Made by a program: the position numbers and the translations under genes. A DNA stretch of 64,000 nt from Flammeovirgaceae bacterium UBA2371. GTDB lineage: Bacteria; Bacteroidota; Bacteroidia; Cytophagales; Cyclobacteriaceae. Below are positions 38,027-46,986 of this stretch, piece by piece. The notes beneath the pieces were generated by a model that did not search any database, had not been told where the DNA came from, and saw nothing but the letters and a program-made list of their open reading frames with translations. Numbering within the stretch: position 1 is the first letter of the stretch; each line of letters begins with the position of its first letter. The stretch is from NCBI GenBank assembly GCA_002345965.1, contig DDTF01000034.1, positions 1-64,000 on the forward strand, read 5' to 3'.

Positions 38027-38986
38027 TTAGTTGTTTGGCCAACTGGCCCAATTACTACAGTGTCCGGCATTGTCTGTTTCGGCAATCTCTCTTTGCACCC
38101 CACTGTAGGCAGCATTCATCACTGCTCTTGGTGAGAAATGCAGTTTATTATTTCCACCACTTCTAAATGCTTTGCCAAAGTGTCCCTGACTCAGTGCATG
38201 ACCAGCTTCATGCAATGAAACAGTTTCTACGTCATAAGTTGATCCAATGTTCCAGCCGAAAGTATCGTTGTAATAGATTTCTCTAAGTGCTACATCTGTT
38301 TTTCCATTGTTGTCAATGTCTGTAGGATTGCCATCACCGTCTACCCAGTTGAAAGTAAAGGTAACGCCCAGAATAAATGAACTTCCATTAGGAGCAATGG
38401 CATCAAACAAAGGAGCGGGCAAAAATCCTGCATGCATTACATCTGTAAACAAGCCGCCATTGCCACCTAGTCCAAAAATAAATTGAACAATACCAAAATC
38501 AATTGGCAGAGGACCAAAAGTGTTGATGGCTAATCCGCTCGAGCATGAGATATTGTTCCACGTGTTCATAGATGATGTAATTGCACTGTTAGTTTGTGCG
38601 CCTGTAAGACCGCTGGAAGTTGAACTTTCAGTGTCGTCTATGAGATATTTGATATCAGCATCTCCACCACGTCTTGGATCTGCGGGTACAAAATCGGCCG
38701 AAAGTTGCTTGTTGCCACGATTGTTAAAAAAGACTGTGTTGCCTGTTTCGTCTGCTCCATAATATTCCATCATGGAAACCTGGATTTGCATACCTCTGCT
38801 GGCAAGGGCTGCATTGATATCAGCAAGAATATCTCCGGAGGAGGTAACAGTCTTGCGCGCGCCATCAGCGTTCTTGCTGGCCAAACTCATCAATAGAGAA
38901 GGGTCAAGCTTAGAAGCACTTTTTTCTACTTCAACATTCTCGCAGGAAAAGGCGAGCAACAATAACGGAATAATCAGTTTTTTCAT
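38027..38986 (-). CDS. Metzincin-like zinc metalloprotease lipoprotein
   Basis: 319 residues. N-terminal lipoprotein signal MKKLIIPLLLLAFSC with lipobox LAFSC (Cys15), so anchored in the envelope or on the surface. The zinc motif HEAGHALSQGH at residues 259-269 is a full metzincin HExxHxxxxxH (ligands His259, His263, His269; general base Glu260). A Met-turn candidate follows in PRAVMNAAYSG (~293). The region before (~215-245, DGDGNPTDIDNNGKTD) looks like a calcium-binding loop. It resembles matrixin/reprolysin-like proteases of Bacteroidota. No inhibitory propeptide cysteine switch is obvious. Confidence 0.87.
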   Translation of the reverse strand: MKKLIIPLLLLAFSCENVEVEKSASKLDPSLLMSLASKNADGARKTVTSSGDILADINAALASRGMQIQVSMMEYYGADETGNTVFFNNRGNKQLSADFVPADPRRGGDADIKYLIDDTESSTSSGLTGAQTNSAITSSMNTWNNISCSSGLAINTFGPLPIDFGIVQFIFGLGGNGGLFTDVMHAGFLPAPLFDAIAPNGSSFILGVTFTFNWVDGDGNPTDIDNNGKTDVALREIYYNDTFGWNIGSTYDVETVSLHEAGHALSQGHFGKAFRSGGNNKLHFSPRAVMNAAYSGVQREIAETDNAGHCSNWASWPNN

Positions 38987-39237
38987 AGCAGTTACTAATT
39001 TTTGGTTGAGAAAAGATTGAGTTAGGAATTTAGCTCAAAAAATCCACTTGCTCAAACTGAATGTAAGTTTTTCTTGTTTAAGCATAGGGGTTACATGCTT
39101 AACAAAATCGCTTCTGCACAATACCGTTTAATTTGGCCGCCTAATAGCGTTGCCCACGGATATTAATATACCGTCATAACGGTATGGATTTCAACAGCAA
39201 ATACAATTTGCTTGCATGAAATTTGAATCTTCCGATT

Positions 39238-41061
39238 ATGTCACCTAATAGAATAGTAAAATCAACATGGCTGGCTATAGCATTAATGGCCGCAGTATCC
39301 TGCAGTAAAGATGAATTGGATGCATTGACTGGTGGTGCTCAAAATCTCACATTTACTCAACTGATGGCACCTACACCTTATGCAATGGCCAATACCATCA
39401 GCGTAAGTGAAAACGAGAAATACATTGTAATTTCTTACCAGGAAAATACGACAGTAAAACACTACTATTCTACCGATGGAGGGCAAAGCGTACAGGCCCT
39501 GCCCATTCAGTTCAGCTTTAACGACAGAAATACGTTAATTGATTCCAACATCAGCAATGACGGACTATTAACGATTAAAGGGATTGTGTATGACCTCGAT
39601 TCACCCAATGGAAGCATTACAAGTGCTCTCGCGGTTACCCAAACGGGAAAAATTATTGACATACAAAATGATCCTTTATTGGGCAAAAATGCATTTTATG
39701 TCTATGAAAATGGAGCCTTCGTATCTACCGGTGTTCATGCTAAACTTGACAAGTCAAACTATGCAGGGGTTTCTGGTGAGAAGCTGGGCTTTTTTGTCCC
39801 CGGCACCAAGACGATTGCAGAATTTGATGTCACCGCCAAAGTCTATACCGAAAAACAACTCCCTTCATTGGACTACACAAAAATTGGTGGTAATGGGCTG
39901 AATTTGAGCCGTGTAAAAACCGCCTACAGCCAAGGTTATTTTGCCTATGCCAAGGAAGGAGGGTGTCTGATCATTTCGCCATCAGAACAAATTACCTACT
40001 ATAATTACCCCTCGGAGTTTCAAAGTTATTTAAACACAGAAGGAGGTTTAAAACTTTTTGGTGATAAAGCCTATGTAAATATCTATTCCAACACAGGGGC
40101 ATTGGCTGTTTTTAAAGCCAGCGGCAATGCCATATCTAAAACCGAGTATGTGTTTCCTCTGAAAGACATTGGGGGTACTGTGTACACGCACGGGTTTATT
40201 GAAAATGGAGACAGGGCAGAGGGAGGAATTATAAAATATAAAAACGGTGCAGGCGAATACCTTCCATTAAGTTATGGCAATAGCAGTATAGACAAAAGTT
40301 ATTTGGTGGGTGAATACGTTTACATGAGGAACAAGGTTTATGATGTGAATAAAAAAACCTACGCCACTTCCCCTATAGGTGAAGTCATCAGCTTGCTGTA
40401 TGAAACGGATAAAACCATTGCCTATACCAGTCAGGGAACGTACATCAGCACTGATGGTAAAACATGGACACTAAAAGCAACGGATCAACCCAAGCCTAAC
40501 CTCACCACAAAAGCTAAGGATGGAAAATATTACGGAATGACCATTCGGAATTTTACCTACAATTTGGGTGGCACTGGATTTGGAATTCCTCAGTTTGATC
40601 AGGCAGTCTACACCTCTGCCAACGGCATTGATTGGCAATTGATACCGGGTTCAGATAAGAAAGGGCAGAACGGAGATGGACCTAGATTTTTAAGTCCCGA
40701 TGGCACAGCAGTTTACTCAAGCAATGCAAACCCGTTGGGCAATATGATCATCTATTATTACATAAGTAAAGACTACGGAGTGACCTACGAAAGTCTTATC
40801 GAAGGAACCCAGGAAGAGGGCTTTACCATGACACAACATGTGTCCCGAAATGGAAGGTACATGACAGTAAACTTTGAATTCGATGGATCACTGATCATTA
40901 AAGTTTGTGATAAGCCTTACAACGGATGCAAAGAAATAAAAATGGTGCCCACATTTGATAGTGAAGGCCTATACGCTACAGATCACGACATCACCTATAC
41001 TGTCAATGACGAATTGTTGATACCTGCGAGCCACGGTATCTACCGATCCAGTCCTTTGTAA
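39238..41061 (+). CDS. Lipoprotein with beta-propeller-like repeats
   Basis: About 607 residues from the ATG at 39238 (MSPNRIVKSTWLAIALMA); a TTG five codons upstream is less likely. Lipobox AAVSC followed by SKDE, a pattern often seen in surface-exported Bacteroidota lipoproteins. The mature protein has repeated short beta blocks with Asp-box-like motifs (YSTDGGQSV, ISTDGKTWTL, ISKDYGVTYE), so a sialidase-like propeller of unknown ligand is likely. No catalytic motif recognised. Followed by a strong terminator, so monocistronic. Confidence 0.75.
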   Translation: MSPNRIVKSTWLAIALMAAVSCSKDELDALTGGAQNLTFTQLMAPTPYAMANTISVSENEKYIVISYQENTTVKHYYSTDGGQSVQALPIQFSFNDRNTLIDSNISNDGLLTIKGIVYDLDSPNGSITSALAVTQTGKIIDIQNDPLLGKNAFYVYENGAFVSTGVHAKLDKSNYAGVSGEKLGFFVPGTKTIAEFDVTAKVYTEKQLPSLDYTKIGGNGLNLSRVKTAYSQGYFAYAKEGGCLIISPSEQITYYNYPSEFQSYLNTEGGLKLFGDKAYVNIYSNTGALAVFKASGNAISKTEYVFPLKDIGGTVYTHGFIENGDRAEGGIIKYKNGAGEYLPLSYGNSSIDKSYLVGEYVYMRNKVYDVNKKTYATSPIGEVISLLYETDKTIAYTSQGTYISTDGKTWTLKATDQPKPNLTTKAKDGKYYGMTIRNFTYNLGGTGFGIPQFDQAVYTSANGIDWQLIPGSDKKGQNGDGPRFLSPDGTAVYSSNANPLGNMIIYYYISKDYGVTYESLIEGTQEEGFTMTQHVSRNGRYMTVNFEFDGSLIIKVCDKPYNGCKEIKMVPTFDSEGLYATDHDITYTVNDELLIPASHGIYRSSPL

Positions 41062-41078
41062 ACCGGGATATAAACAAG

Positions 41079-41123
41079 GAGGGATTCGTTACGGCCACTG
41101 ATGTACGGATCCCTCGTTTTTTT
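41079..41123 (+). terminator. Rho-independent terminator
   Basis: GAGGGATTCGT pairs with ACGGATCCCTC (one G-U) around a 15-base loop, followed by GTTTTTTT. Ends the propeller lipoprotein transcript. Confidence 0.88.
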
Positions 41124-41199
41124 ACGCCATTCACATAATTCTGTGCGCAGAGGCAGGTATAATTGCTAAGTTTATGCCTAGTCTTATCAAACCATCAAC

Positions 41200-42522
41200 A
41201 TGAAACAATTAACTTATTCGTTATCAGTCCTTTTGTTGCTCCTCTTTTCGGCTTGCAGTCAGCCAAAATCAGAAGAAACGGCAACACTAACAGAAGAAGA
41301 GCTTATAGAGAAGGCCAAAGGCATTCACGAAAGGGTAATCACCCTCGACACTCATGACGACATCAATACCGACAACTTTACCACTGAAACCAACTATACA
41401 CAACGTTTGAATACGCAGGTAAATATTCCCAAGATGGAAGAGGGTGGGTTGGATGTGGCCTGGTTCATCGTGTACACCGGTCAGGGGGAACTCACTAAAA
41501 AAGGATATGAGGAAGCCTACGCCAACGCTGATGATAAATTCAAAGCCATACATAGATTGTGTGAAGAGATTGCACCTGATAAAATCGAGTTGGCGCTTAC
41601 CTCTGATGATGTGCGCAGAATAGCGGCTTCTGGAAAAAAGGTGGCCATGATAGGCGTAGAGAATGCCTATCCCATTGGTTTAGATATCAAAAGGGTAAAG
41701 GAGTTTCACGACAGAGGAGCTCGCTACATGTCATTGGCACACAACGGACACAGCCAGCTGAGCGACTCCAACACGGGTGAAAGGGATAGTGTTTGGCTGC
41801 ACAATGGATTAAGTGACTTAGGAAAGGAAGTGATCAAAGAAATGAACAAATGGGGCATCATGATTGACCTGTCGCACCCCTCCAAAGTTGCCAACATGGA
41901 AATGATGCGCTTGTCAAAAGCGCCTGTTATTGCTTCGCATTCTTCAGCACGTGCTTTAAATGATGTGAGCCGTAATCTGGATGATGAACAGCTGATGATG
42001 CTGAAAGAAAATGGAGGTGTGGTGCAAACTGTGGCATTTAAAAGTTATGTTAACGCAGAAAAGAACAATGCACACAACGACAAAGCAGAGGCTGTCATTG
42101 CAGAAGTAGCTGCATCAGAAGGTTTTGTTATACAGGAAAGAGCTGCTATTCGCAACATGTCGGATGAGGCCAGAGAAGCATACATTAACAAGTATTCTGA
42201 GATAAGAGACAAAGCAAAGTCAAGAATTGAAACAGAGGTAAACCCTGTGGCGCCTCCTGTGGATGTGGCAGATTTTGTAAATCACATCGACTATCTGGTA
42301 GAGAAAATCGGATTGGAACATGTAGGCATTAGTTCAGACTTCGATGGAGGTGGTGGTGTACATGGCTGGATGGATGCGTCAGAAACGTTCAACATAACTA
42401 TGGAACTGGTAAGAAGGGGGTATACCGAAGAGCAGATTGCAGCCTTATGGAGTGGCAACTTGTTGCGTGTATTGGACAAGGTGCAAGCAGTAGCGAAGCA
42501 AATTCAAGCGGAGGAGAAATAA
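41200..42522 (+). CDS. M19-family dipeptidase lipoprotein
   Basis: 440 residues. Lipoprotein signal MKQLTYSLSVLLLLLFSAC with Cys after LFSA. The renal-dipeptidase fold is shown by ITLDTHDDINTD (HxD zinc ligands), MIGVENAYPIG, the bridging and second-site region MIDLSHPSKVANMEMM, and APVIASHSSARALNDVSRN; ISSDFDGGGG near the C-terminus is also typical. Family members hydrolyse dipeptides, including Cys-Gly from glutathione and D-amino-acid dipeptides. The loop at ~285-345 is longer than in the mammalian enzyme. Bounded by terminators on both sides. Confidence 0.93.
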   Translation: MKQLTYSLSVLLLLLFSACSQPKSEETATLTEEELIEKAKGIHERVITLDTHDDINTDNFTTETNYTQRLNTQVNIPKMEEGGLDVAWFIVYTGQGELTKKGYEEAYANADDKFKAIHRLCEEIAPDKIELALTSDDVRRIAASGKKVAMIGVENAYPIGLDIKRVKEFHDRGARYMSLAHNGHSQLSDSNTGERDSVWLHNGLSDLGKEVIKEMNKWGIMIDLSHPSKVANMEMMRLSKAPVIASHSSARALNDVSRNLDDEQLMMLKENGGVVQTVAFKSYVNAEKNNAHNDKAEAVIAEVAASEGFVIQERAAIRNMSDEAREAYINKYSEIRDKAKSRIETEVNPVAPPVDVADFVNHIDYLVEKIGLEHVGISSDFDGGGGVHGWMDASETFNITMELVRRGYTEEQIAALWSGNLLRVLDKVQAVAKQIQAEEK

Positions 42523-42540
42523 TTCCTAAGGAAGAAAAAA

Positions 42541-42571
42541 TAAAAGCCTGTCTCTGATGACAGGCTTTTTT
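42541..42571 (+). terminator. Rho-independent terminator
   Basis: AAAAGCCTGTC and GACAGGCTTTT form a perfect 11-bp stem with a 6-base loop, followed by T-rich sequence. Ends the M19 dipeptidase transcript. Confidence 0.9.
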
Positions 42572-42607
42572 ATTTACAAATCTTTTAATTTCCGTTTCAA
42601 GATCTCA

Positions 42608-42638
42608 TTTAGCAACGTGCAAAATACGCTTATCTTTA
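42608..42638 (+). promoter_or_regulatory. Possible Bacteroidota-type promoter
   Basis: TTTA, 19 bases, then TATCTTTA at 42631-42638; each box has one mismatch to the TTTG-N19-TAnnTTTG consensus. Transcription would begin within a few bases of the ATG at 42646, implying a very short or absent leader. Prediction only. Confidence 0.35.
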
Positions 42639-42645
42639 TGAAGGT

Positions 42646-43626
42646 ATGAAAGCAATCGTTTACACTGAGTACGGTCCGCCAGATGTTTTACAACTTAGCG
42701 AAGTACCTAGACCTCTTCCAAATGACAATGAAGTGTTGGTGCGCGTGAAAGCTGCATCTGTTAATCGCACTGATTGCGCTAACCTACGTGCCAAGCCATC
42801 GATCATGCGACTGACGATGGGACTTTTCAAACCAAAAAAGCAAATACTGGGAACTGAATTTGCAGGAGAGGTGGCAGCCATCGGAAATGAGGTAACCGCT
42901 TTTAAAGTGGGTGATCGTGTTTTCGGATTTGCGGATGGTGGCGCAAGTTCCTATGCAGAATACCTTGTGATGGAGGCCGACAAGGGAATTGACATCATAC
43001 CTCAAAACCTGAACTACAAACAGGCAGCAGCCTGTATTGAAGGAGTACATTACGCCTACAATTTTATCAACAAAGTGAAGCTCAATAAGGGAGATAAAGT
43101 GTTGGTCAATGGTGCTTCAGGAGGTATAGGGGTAGCAACTGTACAGTTGTTGAAATATTTTGGTGCTGAAGTAACTGCAGTCTGTCCCACTCAGGCCATG
43201 CCGTTGGTGCAATCGATAGGTGCCAATCGAATCATTGATTACCTACAGGAGGATTTCACCAAAGACAATGAGCAATATGAATTTGTCTTTGATACGGTAG
43301 GTAAAAGTTCATTCGGAAAGTGTAAACACCTTTTAAAACCCGGTGGTGTCTATATCTCCTCCGAACTGGGTTGGATGATTCAAAATGTATGGTACTCTCT
43401 GACAACCGCCATCTTGGGTAGTTTGCCTGGTCAGGGAGGAAGGAAAGTTAAGTTTCCCTATCCGCCTGACATAAAGCGAAGTATTGTATTATTAAAGAAA
43501 ATCATTGAGGAAGGAAAATACAAACCTGTGATCGACCGTACTTATTCGTTAGAGCAGATTGCGGAGGCATTTAAGTATGTGGAGACAGGTGAGAAAATAG
43601 GCAATGTCGCCATCACGATTAACTGA
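42646..43626 (+). CDS. Medium-chain dehydrogenase/quinone oxidoreductase-like enzyme
   Basis: 326 residues, the usual size for the zinc-free quinone-reductase branch of the MDR family. N-terminal GroES-like domain (MKAIVYTEYGPPDVLQL, VLVRVKAASVNRTDCANL, GTEFAGEV) and a Rossmann domain with VLVNGASGGIGVATVQ (~150-165) for NADPH. The catalytic-zinc Cys/His set of alcohol dehydrogenases is not present. Reduction of quinones or reactive enones and aldehydes is likely. Monocistronic. Confidence 0.92.
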   Translation: MKAIVYTEYGPPDVLQLSEVPRPLPNDNEVLVRVKAASVNRTDCANLRAKPSIMRLTMGLFKPKKQILGTEFAGEVAAIGNEVTAFKVGDRVFGFADGGASSYAEYLVMEADKGIDIIPQNLNYKQAAACIEGVHYAYNFINKVKLNKGDKVLVNGASGGIGVATVQLLKYFGAEVTAVCPTQAMPLVQSIGANRIIDYLQEDFTKDNEQYEFVFDTVGKSSFGKCKHLLKPGGVYISSELGWMIQNVWYSLTTAILGSLPGQGGRKVKFPYPPDIKRSIVLLKKIIEEGKYKPVIDRTYSLEQIAEAFKYVETGEKIGNVAITIN

Positions 43627-43985
43627 AGGCATCAGACTTGGAAAGCTGAAATTTTAAACTTGGTGAATAGCTAAGGGCGGAATGAAGGGTCACTTTGCAT
43701 ATTCATTGGGTTGGTTTGCTGACTAGACAAATTGAAACAAAAGAAAAATTACTTTAGATACATATTGTGGTTGGTGAATCATAATTCAGCTGGATTCTTG
43801 TAGGAATGAGTAGCAAACCGCTTTACTGTTGATGCTTATTTTAGCCGTGTTGATGTTAATCGTTTTTAACCAAGGCGAGTTATTTACTACTTGAATTACT
43901 GATGTAAGATTGTAGAGGTTAATTCAAAAAGCCAGTGAGGAGGAAGCCTGATCTTTGAGCAAATTTATAAACTCAAAGTCCGTCT
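43627..43985. other. Gene-free stretch of about 360 bp
   Basis: AT-rich, with no open frame of convincing length and no tRNA, clear hairpin terminator or repeat. The last ~60 bases contain ATCTTTG near the start of the next gene, a weak -7-box resemblance. I see nothing else to assign. Confidence 0.5.
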
Positions 43986-44255
43986 ATGGCTTCTCAATCA
44001 ATTAATTTAACAAAGAAAACAGGTCTTTTGTTTGTAAAATCGCAAAATCGAGGCGTTACCTGGGTAGCCGTTTTACTGATTGCCTTAACATCGTGCGCAT
44101 CCCCAAATTACTGGGGAGCAACGGCTACCAGCTATGGTAATCGTGCTCAGAAACAATACATCAAAAACCAAAGAGGGCATAATCCCAATCGCAGATTTCA
44201 AAATTCAAATCAACCAACGTTCGGAGCGCAGAGCGTTTCTAAAAAGGGCTATTAA
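43986..44255 (+). CDS. Small putative lipoprotein
   Basis: 89 residues. A hydrophobic segment (~24-36) ends in the lipobox IALTSC (Cys37), followed by a short Asn/Gln/Arg-rich tail (NRAQKQYIKNQRGHNP). From the ATG at 43986 the n-region is unusually long; a TTG at codon 15 would give a more normal lipoprotein signal. No family recognised. A hairpin follows the stop. Confidence 0.6.
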   Translation: MASQSINLTKKTGLLFVKSQNRGVTWVAVLLIALTSCASPNYWGATATSYGNRAQKQYIKNQRGHNPNRRFQNSNQPTFGAQSVSKKGY

Positions 44256-44264
44256 CCTCACTCA

Positions 44265-44295
44265 AATGGGTGCGTCTTCGTGAGTTGCACCCATT
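44265..44295 (+). terminator. Hairpin, possible terminator
   Basis: AATGGGTGC and GCACCCATT form a perfect 9-bp stem with a 13-base loop just after the small lipoprotein gene. The T-run after the stem is weak, so termination is less certain than for the other hairpins here. Confidence 0.55.
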
Positions 44296-44343
44296 CATAA
44301 CCTTGCTCTTTTATAATTTTCTGATTTGTGGTACTTTTCTACC

Positions 44344-45093
44344 ATGAAGAAAATTATAGCACTCATTTGTATGGTAGTAACAGGCGCCATGGTAAGCCAG
44401 GCTCAGGATCAATACATCTTTCCCTTTGGAGGAGGACAGAATAAACATTTCATTAAAGAAATCATTAAACTCACGGGCAAGGAGCGTCCCAGAATTTGTT
44501 ACCTGCCTACCGCTTCAGGGGACAGCGAACAAGGCATCATTCGTTTTTACGATCTGGTATCAGATCTCTCTGTGGAGCCACACGTGCAAAAGGTTTGGAT
44601 AAGTTCTTACAATCAAAAGGAAACCTTTGAAGAGGTATTGCTCAGCATGGATGCCATCTATGTAGGAGGTGGAAATACGCTGAACATGATGGCCATTTGG
44701 AAAGCGCAGGGCATTGACGTGGTGCTAAAAAAGGCATTGCAAAAAGGAATAGTGCTGGCAGGTGGAAGTGCAGGGTCGCTCTGTTGGTTTGACAATGGCA
44801 CCACCGATTCACGACCCAAAGAATTAAGTGTAGTGGAAGGCTTGGGCTTTCTTCCTTTCAGCCACAGTCCACATTACCATAGTGAAGAATACAGACAACC
44901 CTTGTATCATAAGAACATTGCGAACGGCATCTTCAAGGCAGGTTATGCCATGGATGACTACTCAGGTATCATTTTCAAGAATGGAAAACCGTTTAAAGTG
45001 GTATCATTAGCACCGGAATACAATTGTTATTTTGTGTCGATGAAAGATGGTAAGGTGGTAGAAGAAAAGTTGAAAGCTGAAATCCTGAAGTAA
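44344..45093 (+). CDS. Exported peptidase E (S51-family dipeptidase)
   Basis: 249 residues from the ATG at 44344 (MKKIIALICMVVTGAMVSQA, signal peptide); six upstream codons are not needed. The class I glutamine-amidotransferase-like fold shows FPFGGGQNKHF, ICYLPTASGDSEQ, the strand AIYVGGGNTLNMM, and the nucleophile elbow LAGGSAGSLCW with Ser142; a His follows in SHSPHYHSEEY. E. coli peptidase E is cytoplasmic and cleaves Asp-X dipeptides; this copy has a signal peptide, so a periplasmic role is inferred. The next gene, an M19 dipeptidase, starts immediately after its stop. Confidence 0.92.
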   Translation: MKKIIALICMVVTGAMVSQAQDQYIFPFGGGQNKHFIKEIIKLTGKERPRICYLPTASGDSEQGIIRFYDLVSDLSVEPHVQKVWISSYNQKETFEEVLLSMDAIYVGGGNTLNMMAIWKAQGIDVVLKKALQKGIVLAGGSAGSLCWFDNGTTDSRPKELSVVEGLGFLPFSHSPHYHSEEYRQPLYHKNIANGIFKAGYAMDDYSGIIFKNGKPFKVVSLAPEYNCYFVSMKDGKVVEEKLKAEILK

Positions 45094-46167
45094 ATGTTGA
45101 AGCGAAAGGAATTCATTCGAAAAGCCCTTACGGTAACTGCGGGTACTACTTTGATGGGATTCCGTCTATCCGATAATCAGTGGCTAACCAATGATTCAAA
45201 TAAGTTAGAGGACATTACTTTCGATTTGCATGCACATCCGGGCCGTTTCTTCCGAAAGGGAATGAGCGACTATGCAGATGATGCAGGCTTCAAGAAAACT
45301 GTCAATGAAATGAATACGGCAGGACTTTCAGGTGCTTTCTTTAGTACTGTGGTGGACACGTTGGTTACGCAAGTAACGCCCACCGGTGTTGTGCCAGCGC
45401 GGGAATTTGAAAAGGGTGAGGCATGGCAAGAGTACAAAAGGCAAATAACGGCACTAAAAACATTGTGCAATGATTTGCCCGTGCGCCAGGCCACCCGCGT
45501 TGATGAATTGACAGATCCATCGAGAAACAAAGTAGCTGTATTTTTTGCTTGTGAGGGAGGTGATTTCCTTGAAAGCGAAGACCAACTGGATGAGGTGTAT
45601 GCTGATGGGGTGCGTTGTATTCAATTGGTACACTATGCGCCTAATCCATTGGGAGATTTGCAAACTTCGGATTCACAGCACAATGGACTCTCTAAATTGG
45701 GCAAAGCGGTAGTGCGCAAGATGAACCGATTGGGAATGGTGATCGATGTAGCCCACGCTTCCTATAATACCGTTAAGGATGTGGCGGCCATCACCAATCA
45801 ACCGTTGATTCTTTCCCACAGCATTTTGAAATTCACTGATGACAGGCCAATAGCCATTCGCGCCATTAGCAAAGAGCATGCGAAGATCATCAAATCGACA
45901 AGGGGAGTGATTGGTGCCTGGCCTTCTGGTTTTAATTCCAGTTTTCAAGATTACATTGACAACATCATGCGGCTGATTGATGTGGTGGGCGTAGATCATG
46001 TGGGGCTGGGTACGGATATGGACAGTAACTACAAACCTGTATTGGATAGCTACCTTCAGCTTGCACAATGGATCGATGCCCTCAAAGCCAAAGGTCTTAC
46101 CAGTGATGAAGTAAAAAAAGTTGCTGGAGGCAATGTGGTAAGGGTGCTAGGGAAAGTTCTGAAGTAA
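45094..46167 (+). CDS. M19-family dipeptidase with Tat-like leader
   Basis: 357 residues. The leader MLKRKEFIRKALTVTAGTTL resembles a Tat signal, with K-R-K in place of a strict RR pair. The M19 fold is shown by ITFDLHAHPGRF (metal pair written HxH rather than HxD), VFFACEGGDFLES, MVIDVAHASYNTVKDVA, and PLILSHSILKF; LGTDMDSNYKPV lies near the C-terminus. It begins with no gap after the peptidase E gene, so the two are co-transcribed. Shares only the family fold with the lipoprotein M19 enzyme at 41200-42522. Confidence 0.9.
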   Translation: MLKRKEFIRKALTVTAGTTLMGFRLSDNQWLTNDSNKLEDITFDLHAHPGRFFRKGMSDYADDAGFKKTVNEMNTAGLSGAFFSTVVDTLVTQVTPTGVVPAREFEKGEAWQEYKRQITALKTLCNDLPVRQATRVDELTDPSRNKVAVFFACEGGDFLESEDQLDEVYADGVRCIQLVHYAPNPLGDLQTSDSQHNGLSKLGKAVVRKMNRLGMVIDVAHASYNTVKDVAAITNQPLILSHSILKFTDDRPIAIRAISKEHAKIIKSTRGVIGAWPSGFNSSFQDYIDNIMRLIDVVGVDHVGLGTDMDSNYKPVLDSYLQLAQWIDALKAKGLTSDEVKKVAGGNVVRVLGKVLK

Positions 46168-46245
46168 GTTTTTTCAATATTGTTTTTCTTAGCGATGATA
46201 TTTAGATTTGTCTTATTACCTCTAAAGACAGAATAAGAATATCCT

Positions 46246-46917
46246 ATGCGTTTCATTATATCAACTCTTTTATCCGTCCTTATAACTCATCTGGCCTCAG
46301 GACAAGGAAATATTAAAATAACGCTCCTTACTGACAGTACAATCTATACGAATTATGCAGATTTAAAGAATCAACCAACTTCTTATGTAACGATACACTC
46401 CAAGGAAGGTACAAGGGTAAGCATAAGAGGAATCCATCATATTGAAGGTTATGATCAGAATGGTAAGTATCGTTATATTGGTGTAACAACTTTGCAAGGC
46501 CGAAAAATATTTACAGAAAGAATACATGATGGACAAAGAATTGACTTATATCGAACTAAGGTCATTTCAGATGGCTGGAAATCAAATTTGTTATGGTATT
46601 CAAAAGATGATGGTGAGATTATAAAAGGGCGATTTGCTAAACTGAAAAAGGATTTAAGAGATAGTCCTGAAGCAATGAAATGCTTGCGCGGAGGTAATGC
46701 CTTAAGGTACACACAGCATGCCTTATACGCTGCTGGAGCAATAGTATTGGCGAAGACTGTAACCAATAAACTGGATGAACAACAGCTTCCACCAGAAGAG
46801 ACTACTGGAGTGCCAGTTGGTTTTTTTGTAGGTGCAGGTTTACTCATGGTTCCCTTCTATTTGAATAACGTAAAAATTAGACAATACGAAAGGGCTGGCC
46901 GAGCCTATGATAAATAA
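46246..46917 (+). CDS. Exported hypothetical protein with two membrane segments
   Basis: 223 residues. Signal peptide MRFIISTLLSVLITHLASG, then a beta-rich domain (~25-125, with KITLLTDSTIYTNY), then two hydrophobic segments (~160-175 and ~190-207, GFFVGAGLLMVPFYL). No known family recognised. It follows the dipeptidase operon after 78 bp without a visible terminator, so it may be co-transcribed. Convergent with ggt. Confidence 0.65.
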   Translation: MRFIISTLLSVLITHLASGQGNIKITLLTDSTIYTNYADLKNQPTSYVTIHSKEGTRVSIRGIHHIEGYDQNGKYRYIGVTTLQGRKIFTERIHDGQRIDLYRTKVISDGWKSNLLWYSKDDGEIIKGRFAKLKKDLRDSPEAMKCLRGGNALRYTQHALYAAGAIVLAKTVTNKLDEQQLPPEETTGVPVGFFVGAGLLMVPFYLNNVKIRQYERAGRAYDK

Positions 46918-46986
46918 ACTTAAACTCTTAATTAAGGTTTATCCAATTCGATAGCAAATAGCCAACAACTAAAACTAAAAACCATC

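Noticed and set aside
43627..43985. Possible small RNA or tRNA in the longest gene-free stretch
   Set aside because: No cloverleaf, strong hairpin with T-run or conserved box could be found by reading.
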